Positions 44,441 to 54,708 of a stretch of 64,000 nt of DNA are shown here, piece after piece. Within the stretch, counting starts at the first letter, position 1, and every line of letters starts with the position of its first letter. Source of the DNA: Flectonema sp. DT1601 (Eukaryota; Euglenozoa; Diplonemea; Diplonemida; Diplonemidae); the NCBI GenBank assembly GCA_964019425.1, contig OZ025780.1:142001-206000 (forward strand), read 5' to 3'. The notes beneath the pieces were generated by a model. It was given only the letters and a program-made list of their open reading frames with translations, made no database searches and had not been told where the DNA came from. The position numbers were made by a program, and so were the translations under genes.

Positions 44441-45567
44441 ACAAGTCTGGGATAATCCCTGCCAGAGGGGCGAGTATTCTACCATGGTTGAAATACTCTG
44501 GCAACTGATCTTCAATTTTATGTTGTTTGTTAGCTGTTGGTGTATCTTGATCATGTGTTGATACTTGCATTTTTTTTATTTGTAATCTTTCACTACAATC
44601 ATTCTTGCCTACTGCAACTGGAAATATTACTGCGCGGAAAAAACCGCACTAATTTCCAAATCTGCAAAAAACCGCACTAATTTTTCCACGCAGTAATATT
44701 TCCACCGCACTAATATTTCTGCTCAGAAGTGATTTTTTCTCCAGAAGCATTTTTCTGCTGGTGCCTTACACAGCAAAAAAGCAACCAAATTTTTTTCTAC
44801 CACCAAGTGGAAAAAACCGCACTAATCTTTTCTCAAAAAAACCGCACTAATTTTTCCGCGCAGTAATTATTCAGCGCAGTAATATTTCCAGTTGCAGTAT
44901 ATCTTTTATTTTTATTCTCTATCTGTTCTGGTCTGTTACCTCATTTGTCTTGTTTAACTTCAGTTATATCCATTTTACTTTTTATTATTTCCCATCTACT
45001 TTTTATTTTCTATTAGTTCTGGTCAGAAACTCCTGGGCAGCAAGAAGGAAAGTAGTTAGAAGTACTTCTGGGTGTTTGGCATCACCCCCCATAGTGAGCA
45101 AGTACAACAGGTAGCATTGGTAGTCTGTTGATCCTGAGTGATCCCAGCTACAGTTTTGTTTTTCTTTCTTTTTTTTAGAAGAAGATCAGGACATCCAAGC
45201 ACTGCTGGATAGTTGCTGAATGCAGGGCCTGCCTGTGATTATAATAACAGGCTAAGTCATTTGTAGTTCATAGTTTACCTTTGATTTTATAACTTCACAT
45301 AGGTACTATGAACGATGAGAGATCCAGTGGGATCACTCAGGGTCTAGTAGAGACCACCAATGTTGTGCGTTGATAGGCAAGGTGACCAACCTTGACATTC
45401 TTTCTTTTCTCTCCTGTTGTGACAAACACAAAATACACACACAGCTTACAGTGTGTTCTTTGTGTATGTTTTCTTCAGGTGTGAGTAGTTTTTTTGTTCT
45501 TGCTCTTCAGGGAGGGCCTTAGCCAAAAGCTAACAGTCCAAATCTCACCTGGTAACTTAACCCTGAA
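44441..45567 (+). repeat. X block copy 1 (dyad-rich, non-coding), carrying a MITE
   Basis: About 840 bp of block plus a 286-bp MITE. It contains GGGAT-A-ATCCC, a GAGTATT...AATACTC stem, GTTCATAGT (45266-45274) with ACTATGAAC (45305-45313), CCTGAGTGATCCC (45133-45145) with its exact inverse GGGATCACTCAGG (45329-45341), and CAAGGT-GACCA-ACCTTG. It ends AAATCTCACCTGG. Other copies: 46432-47252, 53882-54708, and partial ones at 45775-45880, 53143-53431 and 63507-63795. No gene. Confidence 0.8.
44612..44897. mobile_element. 286-bp MITE with TA target duplication
   Basis: Bounded by TA at 44610-44611 and 44898-44899. X-block copies at 46603 and 54056 show the empty site with a single TA (TTACCTATATC). 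The ends are a perfect inverted repeat of about 24 bp beginning CTGCAACTGGAAATATTACT. Inside, ACCGCACTAAT recurs about five times beside A or T runs. A TA duplication fits Tc1/mariner-type elements, but no transposase is present and other TA-targeting families are possible. Confidence 0.88.
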
Positions 45568-46431
45568 GCATCGTAGGCTACCAGTTTCCTTCGAGAATCC
45601 GCAGATGGTGCAGGGCTAAACCGAGATGAGGAAGATAACACCCGCACACGGATGTTGAGATAACGTTTGTATGATGTTCATCCGGCTTGACGAGATTAGC
45701 AAAGACAAATACTCACGGATAGGTTGGGTTGTTCGTCAGGTCCTGATAGTTTTCTCAGCCTCTGGAAGTTTTACTGAGTGTATGTTTTCTTCAGGTGTGA
45801 GTAGTTTTTTTGTTCTTGCTCTTCAGGGAGGGCCTTAGCCAAAAGCTAACAGTCCAAATCTCACCTGGAAATTCAACTCAGTCCTTGTCAGTTTTGGCAT
45901 CAAACCTGTAATGGTTTAATCATTACAGGTTATTTACTGAAATATTTGTTCTAAAAGTTGCTAAGTATTTCTCACTTAGAAATTTTTTATTTTTTTATTT
46001 TCAGCTTAATTAGCTACAAATTGTTTCTACTAAGTGTTTCTCACTTAGATTTTTTTTTTTGCTTTTCAGCTCCTTAAAAGCTGCTAAGTGTTTCTGCTAA
46101 GTGTTTCTCACTTAGAATTTTATTGTTATGTTCGTTTTCTATCCCCTCTTCTATCCCTTTTGTTCAAAAAAAGCGATGAGAAATTTCTCTCATTCATGCT
46201 AAGATGCACTCTGAACTTTGATTTTTTGATCTGAGTGTGAGGGAATGACCTGTTAGTGCATTGGGCATAAGCTGGGCTGCAGTTTAGATGTCTTAGGTGT
46301 TAATAGGGGGTTCCTCTTAGCATTTTTCTTTGTTACCACCTTGTGATTTTCTTGAAGAAAAAAAATAGAAGTCATAATGGTGCTTCCCTCTGGAAGGGTT
46401 GTAAGCCATGGTGTCCAACTAAATTAAAGGA
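45568..46431. other. Non-coding spacer with repeated hairpins
   Basis: Unique sequence (45568-45770), a partial repeat of the X-block end (45775-45880), an 11-bp perfect stem AACCTGTAATG / CATTACAGGTT with a 7-base loop (45903-45931), and three copies of CTAAGT-N7-ACTTAG (45961-45979, 46030-46048, 46097-46115). GAGAAATTTCTC, a 12-bp perfect palindrome, is at about 46179. No gene recognised. Confidence 0.65.
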
Positions 46432-47252
46432 CAAGTCTGGGATAATCCCTGCCAGAGGGGCGAGTATTCTACCATGGTTGAAATACTCTGGCAACTGATC
46501 TTCAATTTTATGTTGTTTGTTAGCTGCTGGTGTAATTTAATCATGTGTTGATACTTGCATATGTTTATTTGTTATCTTTTACTACAATTACTCTTACCTA
46601 TATCTTTTCTTTTTATTCTCTATCTGTTCTGGTCTGTTACTTCATTTGTCTTGTTTAACTTCAGTTATATGCATTTTACTTTTTATTGTTTCCCATCTAC
46701 TTTTTATTTTCTATTAGTTCTGGTCAGAAACTCCTGGGCAGCAAGAAGGAAAGCAGTTTAGTACTTCTGGGTGTTTGGCATCACCCCCCATAGTGAGCAA
46801 GTACAACAGGTAGCATTGGTAGTCTGTTGATCCTGAGTGATCCCAGCTACAGTTTTGTTTTTCTTTCTTTTTTTTAGAAGGAAATCAGGACATCCAAGCA
46901 CTGCTGGATAGTTGCTGAATGCAGGGCCTGCCTGTGGCATTATAATAACAGGCTAAGTCATTTGTAGTTCATAGTTTACCTTAGATTTTATAACTTCACA
47001 TAGGTACTATGAACGATGAGAGATCCAGTGGGATCACTCAGGGTCTAGTAGAGACCACCAATGTTGTGCGTTGATAGGCAAGGTGACCAACCTTGACATT
47101 CTTTCTTTTCTCTCCTGTTGTGACAAACACAAAATACACACACAGCTTACAGTGTGTTCTTTGTGTATGTTTTCTTCAGGTGTGAGTAGTTTTTTTGTTC
47201 TTGCTCTTCAGGGAGGGCCTTAGCCAAAAGCTAACAGTCCAAATCTCACCTG
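46432..47252 (+). repeat. X block copy 2 (no MITE)
   Basis: Same as 44441-45567 without the MITE, so it gives the empty TA site. The long-range inverted pair CCTGAGTGATCCC / GGGATCACTCAGG is at 46832-46844 and 47030-47042. A 68-codon frame at 46555 is not supported by any domain. Confidence 0.8.
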
Positions 47253-47640
47253 GAAATTCAACTCATGCAAAGAACGGTATGTGTGCAGGGCTGGGTCACC
47301 TTACAGAGAACTGTTGTCCTCTTACACGTCATTCCAACCGAATTTCAAAGTCAAGACACCTGCGAGTTACAGACAGCCTGGTCGCAAGCGACACTCCTGT
47401 TTCTGACCGGGTTATCAGGGTATCTAACTCATGCAAGCATGAGAGCTTTTTTAAGGCTACTTTGAATTATCAAGAGCGCAGTACTGCCCGAAGGGTTCCC
47501 GCGTGTCAAGATGCATTTGCATGTACTGAGCAGAAGTTCCAGAGAGAAGATTACTTTTATCATTTCCCAAGCCATCACATCCTTAACCGTTTGTGTTATT
47601 AGCTTTCAATCAATCCATCAGATGAGTGTATCTAACTAAC
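47253..47640 (+). other. Balanced-composition segment with a 135-codon frame, unknown
   Basis: About 390 bp with far fewer homopolymers than its neighbours. A frame runs from about 47195 to 47602. Its first codon is TTG, and the first ATG gives a protein of roughly 107 residues (MCAGLGHL...). No motif is recognised and the cysteines show no clear pattern. It may be a fragment of something once coding. An exact second copy lies at 54706-55093. Confidence 0.3.
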
Positions 47641-47800
47641 CAGGTCGACAGGTGCACAAAAAAAAAAAAAGAATCTTCCGAAAAAAAAAAAAAAACGAGA
47701 AAAAAAAAAAAAAAAAAAAAAAAAAGGGGAAAAGGTCAGGTGACACACAACAGCGAAAAAAAAGTACAGGTGGCACTGAGGCGATCGGCAGGGGTGGAGG

Positions 47801-47935
47801 TTTCACGAATTTTCACGATCCTTCACGGTTTGTCACGAGTTGTCACTACCTATCACGAAAATTCACGAAAATTCACTGCCAAAAAGCATGGTGAAAAATC
47901 GTGAATTTTCGTGAATAATCGTGAATTTTCGTGAA
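47801..47935. repeat. Left subterminal TTCACG / CGTGAA foldback repeats
   Basis: Forward repeats (TTCACGAATTTTCACGATCC...) pass through a short centre (CTGCCAAAAAGCA) into inverted ones (GTGAAAAATCGTGAATTTTC). The segment can fold on itself. The corresponding right end (52370-52541) has the same plan. Confidence 0.8.
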
Positions 47936-48123
47936 TTTCGATAAAGTGGGAAGTAACGGACTGGGAGCTTTTGGCTCCTGCCCTATTCCCGATGTAAACT
48001 TTCTTTTTATTTTTATTTTTTTTTAACAGGCCCAAAGGGCGACAATGATGGTTGCTGACCAAGGAATAATATTCAAATGAATTTTCGTTTCAAAGAAACG
48101 AACAGAATTAAGAGAGAGGCAGA

Positions 48124-48157
<34 letters not shown>

Positions 48158-48192
48158 GAAAAAAAAAAATGAAGAGGAAATAATCAAACATG

Positions 48193-48224
<32 letters not shown>

Positions 48225-48344
48225 AATAAAAAACGTTGTATGAAAAAGGAAAAAAAAAGAAGAAAAAAAAGACCAGAAAAGGTAAGAGAAAATGAAAAGG
48301 TATAATATTATTGTGGGGATATGAGGGATAGCAGGGAGATGCTC
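47936..48344 (+). repeat. S segment inside the composite, copy 1
   Basis: Starts at the usual TTTCGATAAAGTGGG directly after GTGAA of the subterminal repeat. It carries a (TA)7 tract at 48211-48224 that is the empty target for the transposon found at 55671. Confidence 0.88.
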
Positions 48345-49680
48345 TTTTTTTTTTTTTTTTTTTTTCTTATTTATTATTTAAAAAAAGAAACAATCAGTTT
48401 AGCGTCTCGATCAGGACGGAAAATAGAAATTAATCGACATAGTTGATCGATAGAAAAAAAAACAATGATAACATTGTTTATTCATTTTTTTTTTTTTTTT
48501 TTTTTTTAAACCTTTTTAATTGTTTTAAAGAAAAAACAATCAGTTTAGCGTCTTGACCAGGACGGAAAATAGTAAGTAATCGACATAGTCGATCGATAAA
48601 AAAAAAACAATGATAACATTGTTTATTCCTTTTTTTTTTTTTTTATTCTTTTTATTTATTTTTAAAGAAAAAACAATCAGTTTAGCGTCCTGACCAGGAC
48701 GGAAAATAGAAAGTAATCGACATAGTCGATCGATAAAAAAAACAATGATAACATTGTTTATTCTTTTTTTTTTTTTTTTTTTTTAATTCTTTTTATTTAT
48801 TTTTAAAAAGAAAAAAAAATGGAAAATAGAAATTAGTCAACAAAGTCGAACGATAAAAAAAAACAATGATAACATTGTTTATTCTTTTTTTTTTTATTTT
48901 TTTTATATTCTTTTTTATTAATTTTGAAAAAAAAACAATCAGTTTAGCGTCTTGACCAGGACGGAAAATAGAAAGTAATCGACGTAGTCGATCGATAAAA
49001 AAAACAATGATAACATTGTTTATTCTTTTTTTTTTTTATTTTAAATTCTTTTTATTTATTTTTTAAAGAAAAAAAACGGAAAATAGAAATTAGTCGACAA
49101 AGTCGAACGATAAAAAAAAACAATGATAACATTGTTTATTCTTTTTTTTGTATTTTTTTATATTCTTTTTTATTAATTTTGAAAAAAAAACAATCAGTTT
49201 AGCGTCTTGACCAGGACGGAAAATAGGAAGTAATCGACATAGTCGATCGATAAAAAAAACAATGATAACATTGTTTATTCTTTTTTTTTTTTTTTTTTTT
49301 AAATTCTTTTTATTTATTTTTTAAAGAAAAAAAAACGGAAAATAGAAATTAGTCAACAAAGTCGAACGATAAAAAAAAAACAATGATAACATTGTTTATT
49401 CTTTTTTTTTATTTTTTTTTTTTAATATTTTTTTTTTATTTTGAAAAAAAAACAATCAGTTTAGCGTCTTGACCAGGACGGAAAATAGAAAGTAATCGAC
49501 ATAGTCGATCGATAAAAAAAACAATGATAACATTGTTTATTCTTTTTTTTGTATTTTTTTATATTCTTTTTTATTAATTTTGAAAAAAAAAAAACAATCA
49601 GTTTAGCGTCTTGACCAGGACGGAAAATAGAAAGTGATCGACATAGTCGATCGATAAAAAAACAATGATAACATTGTTTA

Positions 49681-49711
<31 letters not shown>

Positions 49712-50990
49712 TTCTTTTTATTTATTTTTTAAAGAAAAAAAAAACGGAAAATAGAAATTAGTCAACAAAGTCGAACGATAAAAAAAACAATGATAACATT
49801 GTTTATTCTTTTTTTTTATTTTTTTTTTTTAATATTTTTTTTTATTTTGAAAAAAAAAAAACAATCAGTTTAGCGTCTTGACCAGGACGGAAAATAGAAA
49901 GTAATCGACATAGTCGATCGATAAAAAAAAACAATGATAACATTGTTTATTCTTTTTTTTTATTTTAAATTCTTTTTATTTATTTTTTAAAGAAAAAAAA
50001 CGGAAAATAGAAATTAGTCGACAAAGTCGAACGATAAAAAAAAACAATGATAACATTGTTTATTCTTTTTTTTTGTATTTTTTTTAATATTCTTTTTTAT
50101 TAATTTTGAAAAAAAAAAACAATCAGTTTAGCGTCTTGACCAGGACGGAAAATAGAAAGTGATCGACATAGTCGATCGATAAAAAAACAATGATAACATT
50201 GTTTATTCTTTTTTTTTATTTTAAATTCTTTTTATTTATTCTTTAAAGAAAAGAAACGGAAAATAGAAATTAGTCGACAAAGTCGAACGATAAAAAAAAA
50301 CAATGATAACATTGTTTATTCTTTTTTTTTTGTATTTTTTTAATATTCTTTTTTATTAATTTTGAAAAAAAAAAAACAATCAGTTTAGCGTCTTGACCAG
50401 GACGGAAAATAGAAAGTGATCGACATAGTCGATCGATAAAAAAACAATGATAACATTGTTTATTCTTTTTTTTTATTTTAAATTCTTTTTATTTATTTTT
50501 TAAAGAAAAAAAAAAACGGAAAATAGAAATTAGTCGACAAAGTCGAACGATAAAAAAAAACAATGATAACATTGTTTTTCCTTTTTTTTTTTTTTTTTTT
50601 ATATTCTTTTTTATTAATTTTGAAAAAAAAAAACAATCAGTTTAGCGTCTTGACCAGGACGGAAAATAGAAAGTGATCGACATAGTCGATCGATAAAAAA
50701 ACAATGATAACATTGTTTATTCTTTTTTTTTATTTTAAATTCTTTTTATTTTTTCTTTAAAGAAAAGAAACGGAAAATAGAAATTAGTCGACAAAGTCGA
50801 ACGATAAAAAAAAAACAATGATAACATTGTTTATTCTTTTTTTTTTTTTTTTTTTTATATTTTTTTTTATTAATTTTGAAAAAAAAACAATCAGTTTAGC
50901 GTCTTGACCAGGACGGAAAATAGAAAGTGATCGACATAGTCGATCGATAAAAAAACAATGATAACATTGTTTATTCTTTTTTTTTTTTAT
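48345..50990 (+). repeat. Satellite array inside the composite, copy 1
   Basis: A long run of alternating A and B monomers (dimer about 240 bp) with short, variable T runs, more divergent than the arrays at 1-44440 (for example GTCAAC in place of GTCGAC in several B units). Ends at 50990 in TTTTTTGATTTTTTTGATATTGAG. There is no Q edge here. Confidence 0.93.
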
Positions 50991-51271
50991 TTTTTTGATT
51001 TTTTTGATATTGAGATTTGTGGTTTGGTAAAAAAAACTACTCAGGGGGGGCCTGAACTGCTTCGTAGTTGTCATCGGTGCTTGTTAATCCTATCGTTCTC
51101 TACAGTTTATTGTTAATACTACTTCTCTTTAATCCAGCTCTTGTTACAGTTTCATGTGGTTGCTGAACTATTCTAGCACAGGTGGGTTGATAGGCATGTG
51201 TGGTGATCGTTGAAGTGGTGGTGCTTGTTAATCCTATCGTTCTCTAAAGTTTATTGTGGTAATGCATTCAC
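50991..51271 (+). other. Leader region of the 216-codon frame with a 40-bp direct repeat
   Basis: GGTGCTTGTTAATCCTATCG and the bases after it (about 40 bp) occur at about 51076 and again at about 51219. Otherwise unique. It could hold the promoter of the downstream frame. No clear TATA or initiator can be singled out. Confidence 0.4.
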
Positions 51272-51922
51272 ATGGCTCTCGTAAGAGTAACAGTGCAACT
51301 TCGCGATTCCTTGCCAGCAGAGATCTTGCTGTATGTGACTAGCAGATCAAAGCTGTTAGATGTATTGGGTGGTATGGGACTAGAAGTTGAAGATGACTTG
51401 GAGGTTAGGGCTCGTGTTGCTGGCACGGATGGCATGCTGATCTGGTGCGATGAGAAGATTGGTGAGGTTGACGGTGTATCGCAATACACTGTTGCTGGGA
51501 CCCTGCATCTCCGCCCACAGCCACCAAGTACAGTTGTCCCGATCCTCTTGCAGCACATCGCCATGCGCCGCATTCCGCAGTTTACCCGCCAGCTTCATGG
51601 TCTTGACTCTGTCAGTTATTGGGCTGCACGAAGAGAGATGATCCGGTGGTTGTATGTGCAGGATTGTGTGTTTCTCATTCGCAACCGAGAAAGTACCTTC
51701 TGCCTGGTAAGTGACGCAACATCTGTGACAGAAAATTCTTCAGCGCTGCACATCACTGCTGCTACAGCTACGACTGCATGCTATAGTCTTGCATGCAGAC
51801 TGACACAGAGCCACCAAGCTCAAAGTAAATCATTCTGTGACACACTACGACGTGCGCTGCACCACTTCCAGCAGCTCGGGTCAAGTACTCTCATCGTCGC
51901 AGGCGGGCATACGCTTACCTGA
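51272..51922 (+). CDS. Unknown 216-aa protein, copy 1
   Basis: Opens at a genuine ATG and reads 216 codons of balanced composition, in contrast to the homopolymer DNA around it. The N-terminal half (VRVTVQLRDSLPAEILLYVT...LLDVLGGMGLEVEDDLEVRARV) has alternating hydrophobic residues suggestive of a small beta-rich fold. The rest is mixed helix. I recognise no family or catalytic motif. Its stop overlaps the ATG of a second frame (TGATG). A GTAAGT at 51707 lies in phase 0 and might be a splice donor, but no matching acceptor is obvious. It is the only plausible gene of the composite element, so a role in it is possible but unproven. Confidence 0.5.
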   Translation: MALVRVTVQLRDSLPAEILLYVTSRSKLLDVLGGMGLEVEDDLEVRARVAGTDGMLIWCDEKIGEVDGVSQYTVAGTLHLRPQPPSTVVPILLQHIAMRRIPQFTRQLHGLDSVSYWAARREMIRWLYVQDCVFLIRNRESTFCLVSDATSVTENSSALHITAATATTACYSLACRLTQSHQAQSKSFCDTLRRALHHFQQLGSSTLIVAGGHTLT

Positions 51923-52176
51923 TGTCTCTCAGTAACGAGGAAATGGGCAACATCATGGAGTTCATGTGTGCACAATATAGTATTGTGAATGGTGTGCTCA
52001 GACGTCTCATCTCATTCTCCCGGAGCATCGCACTCCGCGACAACTTCTCCAGTTTTGGGCAGAGGTTGCACGTGACATGTCAGAGGCAGCCACAATTGAC
52101 ATCTCATATTTGCTGAATGATCATGGTCGGGTTGTTACAGAACAGAACAGTCTGAACGAGAATGAGCCCCCTCAGT
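51922..52176 (+). pseudogene. Continuation of the unknown gene in shifted frames
   Basis: A 64-codon frame from 51922 (MSLSNEEMGNIMEFM...SIALRDN) looks coding at first and then becomes poor. From about 52045 another frame reads LQFWAEVARDMSEAATIDIS and continues to a stop at 52176. The simplest reading is one ancestral gene running 51272-52176 with two frame changes, or two unrecognised short introns. The second copy has the same breaks. Confidence 0.4.
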
Positions 52177-52369
52177 GATTAAACCCACCGCACACGCGAT
52201 GCGCCGGTCCAAAGTCCGGAACCTCACCACAAGCGATGGTCAGGAAGGGTGATGGGTCACTGGGCACAAGCGATGCCCATTTAGTTGTCAAAGTGACATG
52301 TATGGCAAACTGAACAGGTTTGACATCGCACAGCACACCAGCACCAATGGTACCATCTGGATATCACTC
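52177..52369 (+). other. Short GC-richer segment with repeated AGCGATG hairpins
   Basis: Three related motifs (CACACGCGATGCGCC, CACAAGCGATGGTC, CACAAGCGATGCCC) are spaced along about 90 bp, with potential stems such as GGGCA...TGCCC and CCGGTCC-AAA-GTCCGG. No gene. It could be structured RNA or a regulatory block. Confidence 0.4.
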
Positions 52370-52390
52370 ACTTTTTTCACTAGAATTCAC

Positions 52391-52460
52391 ACATTTTCAC
52401 ACATTTTCACACATTTTCACACATTTTCACACATTTTCACACATTTTCACACATTTTCAC
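52391..52460 (+). repeat. 10-bp minisatellite ACATTTTCAC, 7 copies
   Basis: Seven perfect tandem copies of a decamer within the right subterminal region. The duplicate at 62765-62824 has six. The 10-bp period places the T tracts on one face of the helix. Confidence 0.93.
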
Positions 52461-52564
52461 GGGATTTCACTACCAGAAAACAGCAAAAAATTAAGTGAAA
52501 AATCGTGAATTTTCGTGTAGCAAAGTGAAAAATCGTGAACACCTCCACCCTGCCGATCGCCTCA

Positions 52565-52706
52565 GGCACACAACAGCGAAAAAAAAGTTTAGGTGGCACA
52601 CAATAGCGAAAAAAAAAAAGAAAAAAAAACACAACGGAGAAAAATTCTTTTAGGTGGACTACAACGGAGAAAAATAAAGTTTTGGGGTAGCAACGGAGAA
52701 TTTTCC
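52565..52706 (+). repeat. Degenerate AGGTGG-CACAACAGCGAAAAA tandem repeats
   Basis: About four diverged units of roughly 30-45 bp (AACAGCGAAAAA, AATAGCGAAAAA, AACGGAGAAAAA). The unit also lies left of the composite at about 47741-47776, which is why the composite is interpreted as inserted into this repeat. Confidence 0.7.
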
Positions 52707-53069
52707 TATTATACCTCTTCATTTTCTCTTTCCTTTTCTGGTCTTTTTTTTTTTTTTTTCTTTTTTTTCCTTTTTCATACAACGTTTTTTATTTATATTT
52801 TATTTTTTTTTTTAATTTTTTTCATGTTTGATTATTTCCTCTTCATATTTTTTTTTCTTTTCTTTCTTTTTTTTTTTTTCTCTGCCTCTCTCTTAATTCT
52901 GTTCGTTTCTTTGAAACGAAAATTCATTTGAATATTATTCCTTGGTCAGCAACAGTCATTGTCGCCCTCTGGGCCTGTTAAAAAAAAAAAAAAAAATAAA
53001 AAGAAAGTTTACATCGGGAATAGGGCAGGAGCCAAAAGCTCCCAGTCCGTTACTTCCCACTCTATCGAA
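52707..53069 (-). repeat. S segment (minus), truncated at its array end
   Basis: Keeps the TTCGATA end (as TATCGAA at 53063-53069) but begins at TATTATACC, missing the terminal GGGGATATGAGGGATAGCAGG part. No satellite is attached. The next base pairs (TTCCAGGGAAAG) are unrelated to the flanks of other S copies. Confidence 0.85.
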
Positions 53070-53881
53070 TTCCAGGGAAAGTTTGGTTTGTATACTTTAT
53101 TTTTATTTTATTTTATTTAATTTGTTAAAAGAAAACAGGTAACTTAGTTTACCTTTGATTTTATAACTTCACACAGGGTACTATGAACGATGAGAGATCC
53201 AGTGGGATCACTCAGGGTCTAGTAGAGACCACCAATGTTGTGCGTTGATAGGCAAGGTGACCAACCTTGACATTCTTTCTTTTCTCTCCTGTTGTGACAA
53301 ACACAAAATACACACACAGCTTACAGTGTGTTCTTTGTGTATGTTTTCTTCAGGTGTGAGTAGTTTTTTTGTTCTTGCTCTTCAGGGAGGGCCTTAGCCA
53401 AAAGCTAACAGTCCAAATCTCACCTGGTAACTTAACTCATGAGCATCGGCTCGAACGGCTCTGGCGAAGCGAGTGAACGAGTCTGATTGCTGAGTATTGT
53501 ATTCTGTTTTCTTGTTCTTTTTTTATTTATTTCAAACAGGGCAACAGGGGGAAAGTTTGGTTTGTATCCCCTGGGTGTTTAGCGTCACCTGTTGAGGTGT
53601 AATGTATTCTGTTTACTTCTATCCCTTGATGAGAAATTTCTCTCATTCATGCTAAGATGCACTCTGAACTTTGATTTTTTGATCTGAGTGTGAGGGAATG
53701 ACCTGTTAGTGCATTGGGCATAAGCTGGGCTGCAGTTTAGATGTCTTAGGTGTTAATAAGGGGTTCCTCTTAGCATTTTTCTTTGTTCCCACCTTATGAT
53801 TTTCTTGAAGAAAAAAAATAGAAGTCATAATGGTGCTTCCCTCTGGAAGGGTTGTAAGCCATGGTGTCCAACTAAATTAAA
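53070..53881. other. Non-coding junction region between macro-repeat units
   Basis: Contains a partial X block (53143-53431), a GC-richer stretch (53440-53490), two copies of the string GGGAAAGTTTGGTTTGTAT (53074 and about 53551), and from about 53627 the GAGAAATTTCTC-led segment that also precedes the X block at 46432. No gene recognised. Confidence 0.55.
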
Positions 53882-54708
53882 GGACAAGTCTGGGATAATC
53901 CCTGCCAGAGGGGCGAGTATTCTACCATGGTTGAAATACTCTGGCAACTGATCTTCAATTTTATGTTGTTTGTTAGCTGCTGGTGTAATTTAATCATGTG
54001 TTGATACTTGCATATGTTTATTTGTTATCTTTTACTACAATTACTCTTACCTATATCTTTTCTTTTTATTCTCTATCTGTTCTGGTCTGTTACTTCATTT
54101 GTCTTGTTTAACTTCAGTTATATGCATTTTACTTTTTATTGTTTCCCATCTACTTTTTATTTTCTATTAGTTCTGGTCAGAAACTCCTGGGCAGCAAGAA
54201 GGAAAGCAGTTTAGTACTTCTGGGTGTTTGGCATCACCCCCCATAGTGAGCAAGTACAACAGGTAGCATTGGTAGTCTGTTGATCCTGAGTGATCCCAGC
54301 TACAGTTTTGTTTTTCTTTCTTTTTTTTAGAAGGAAATCAGGACATCCAAGCACTGCTGGATAGTTGCTGAATGCAGGGCCTGCCTGTGGCATTATAATA
54401 ACAGGCTAAGTCATTTGTAGTTCATAGTTTACCTTAGATTTTATAACTTCACATAGGTACTATGAACGATGAGAGATCCAGTGGGATCACTCAGGGTCTA
54501 GTAGAGACCACCAATGTTGTGCGTTGATAGGCAAGGTGACCAACCTTGACATTCTTTCTTTTCTCTCCTGTTGTGACAAACACAAAATACACACACAGCT
54601 TACAGTGTGTTCTTTGTGTATGTTTTCTTCAGGTGTGAGTAGTTTTTTTGTTCTTGCTCTTCAGGGAGGGCCTTAGCCAAAAGCTAACAGTCCAAATCTC
54701 ACCTGGAA
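53882..54708 (+). repeat. X block copy 4 (second macro-unit)
   Basis: Displaced 7453 bp from 46432-47252 and nearly identical to it. Also an empty site for the MITE. Confidence 0.8.

Larger units (their letters stand above)
47777..52564. mobile_element. Composite TIR element enclosing S, a satellite array and an unknown ORF, copy 1
   Basis: 4788 bp bounded by TGAGGCGATCGGCAGGG at the left and its inverse at the right (about 23-24 bp, one G differing) and by direct GGCAC duplications (47772-47776 and 52565-52569). The flanks belong to a purine-rich tandem repeat whose uninterrupted unit reads AGGTGGCACACAACAGCG, so the empty target can be inferred. Inside each end lie TTCAC-type repeats facing GTGAA-type repeats. 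Contents: S (47936-48344), satellite (48345-50990), unique DNA and a 216-codon frame. No transposase domain is recognised. It could be a non-autonomous transposon or two ends trapped by recombination. Confidence 0.55.

Noticed and set aside
46555-46761. 68-codon hydrophobic frame in the X block (also at 54008)
   Set aside because: Phe/Leu-rich product of a T-rich stretch; no domain and not open in X block copy 1.
47777-47935. The left TTCACG segment as a complete short MITE
   Set aside because: It lacks a right TIR; the matching inverted end is 4.7 kb away, with the target duplication shared by the two distant ends.
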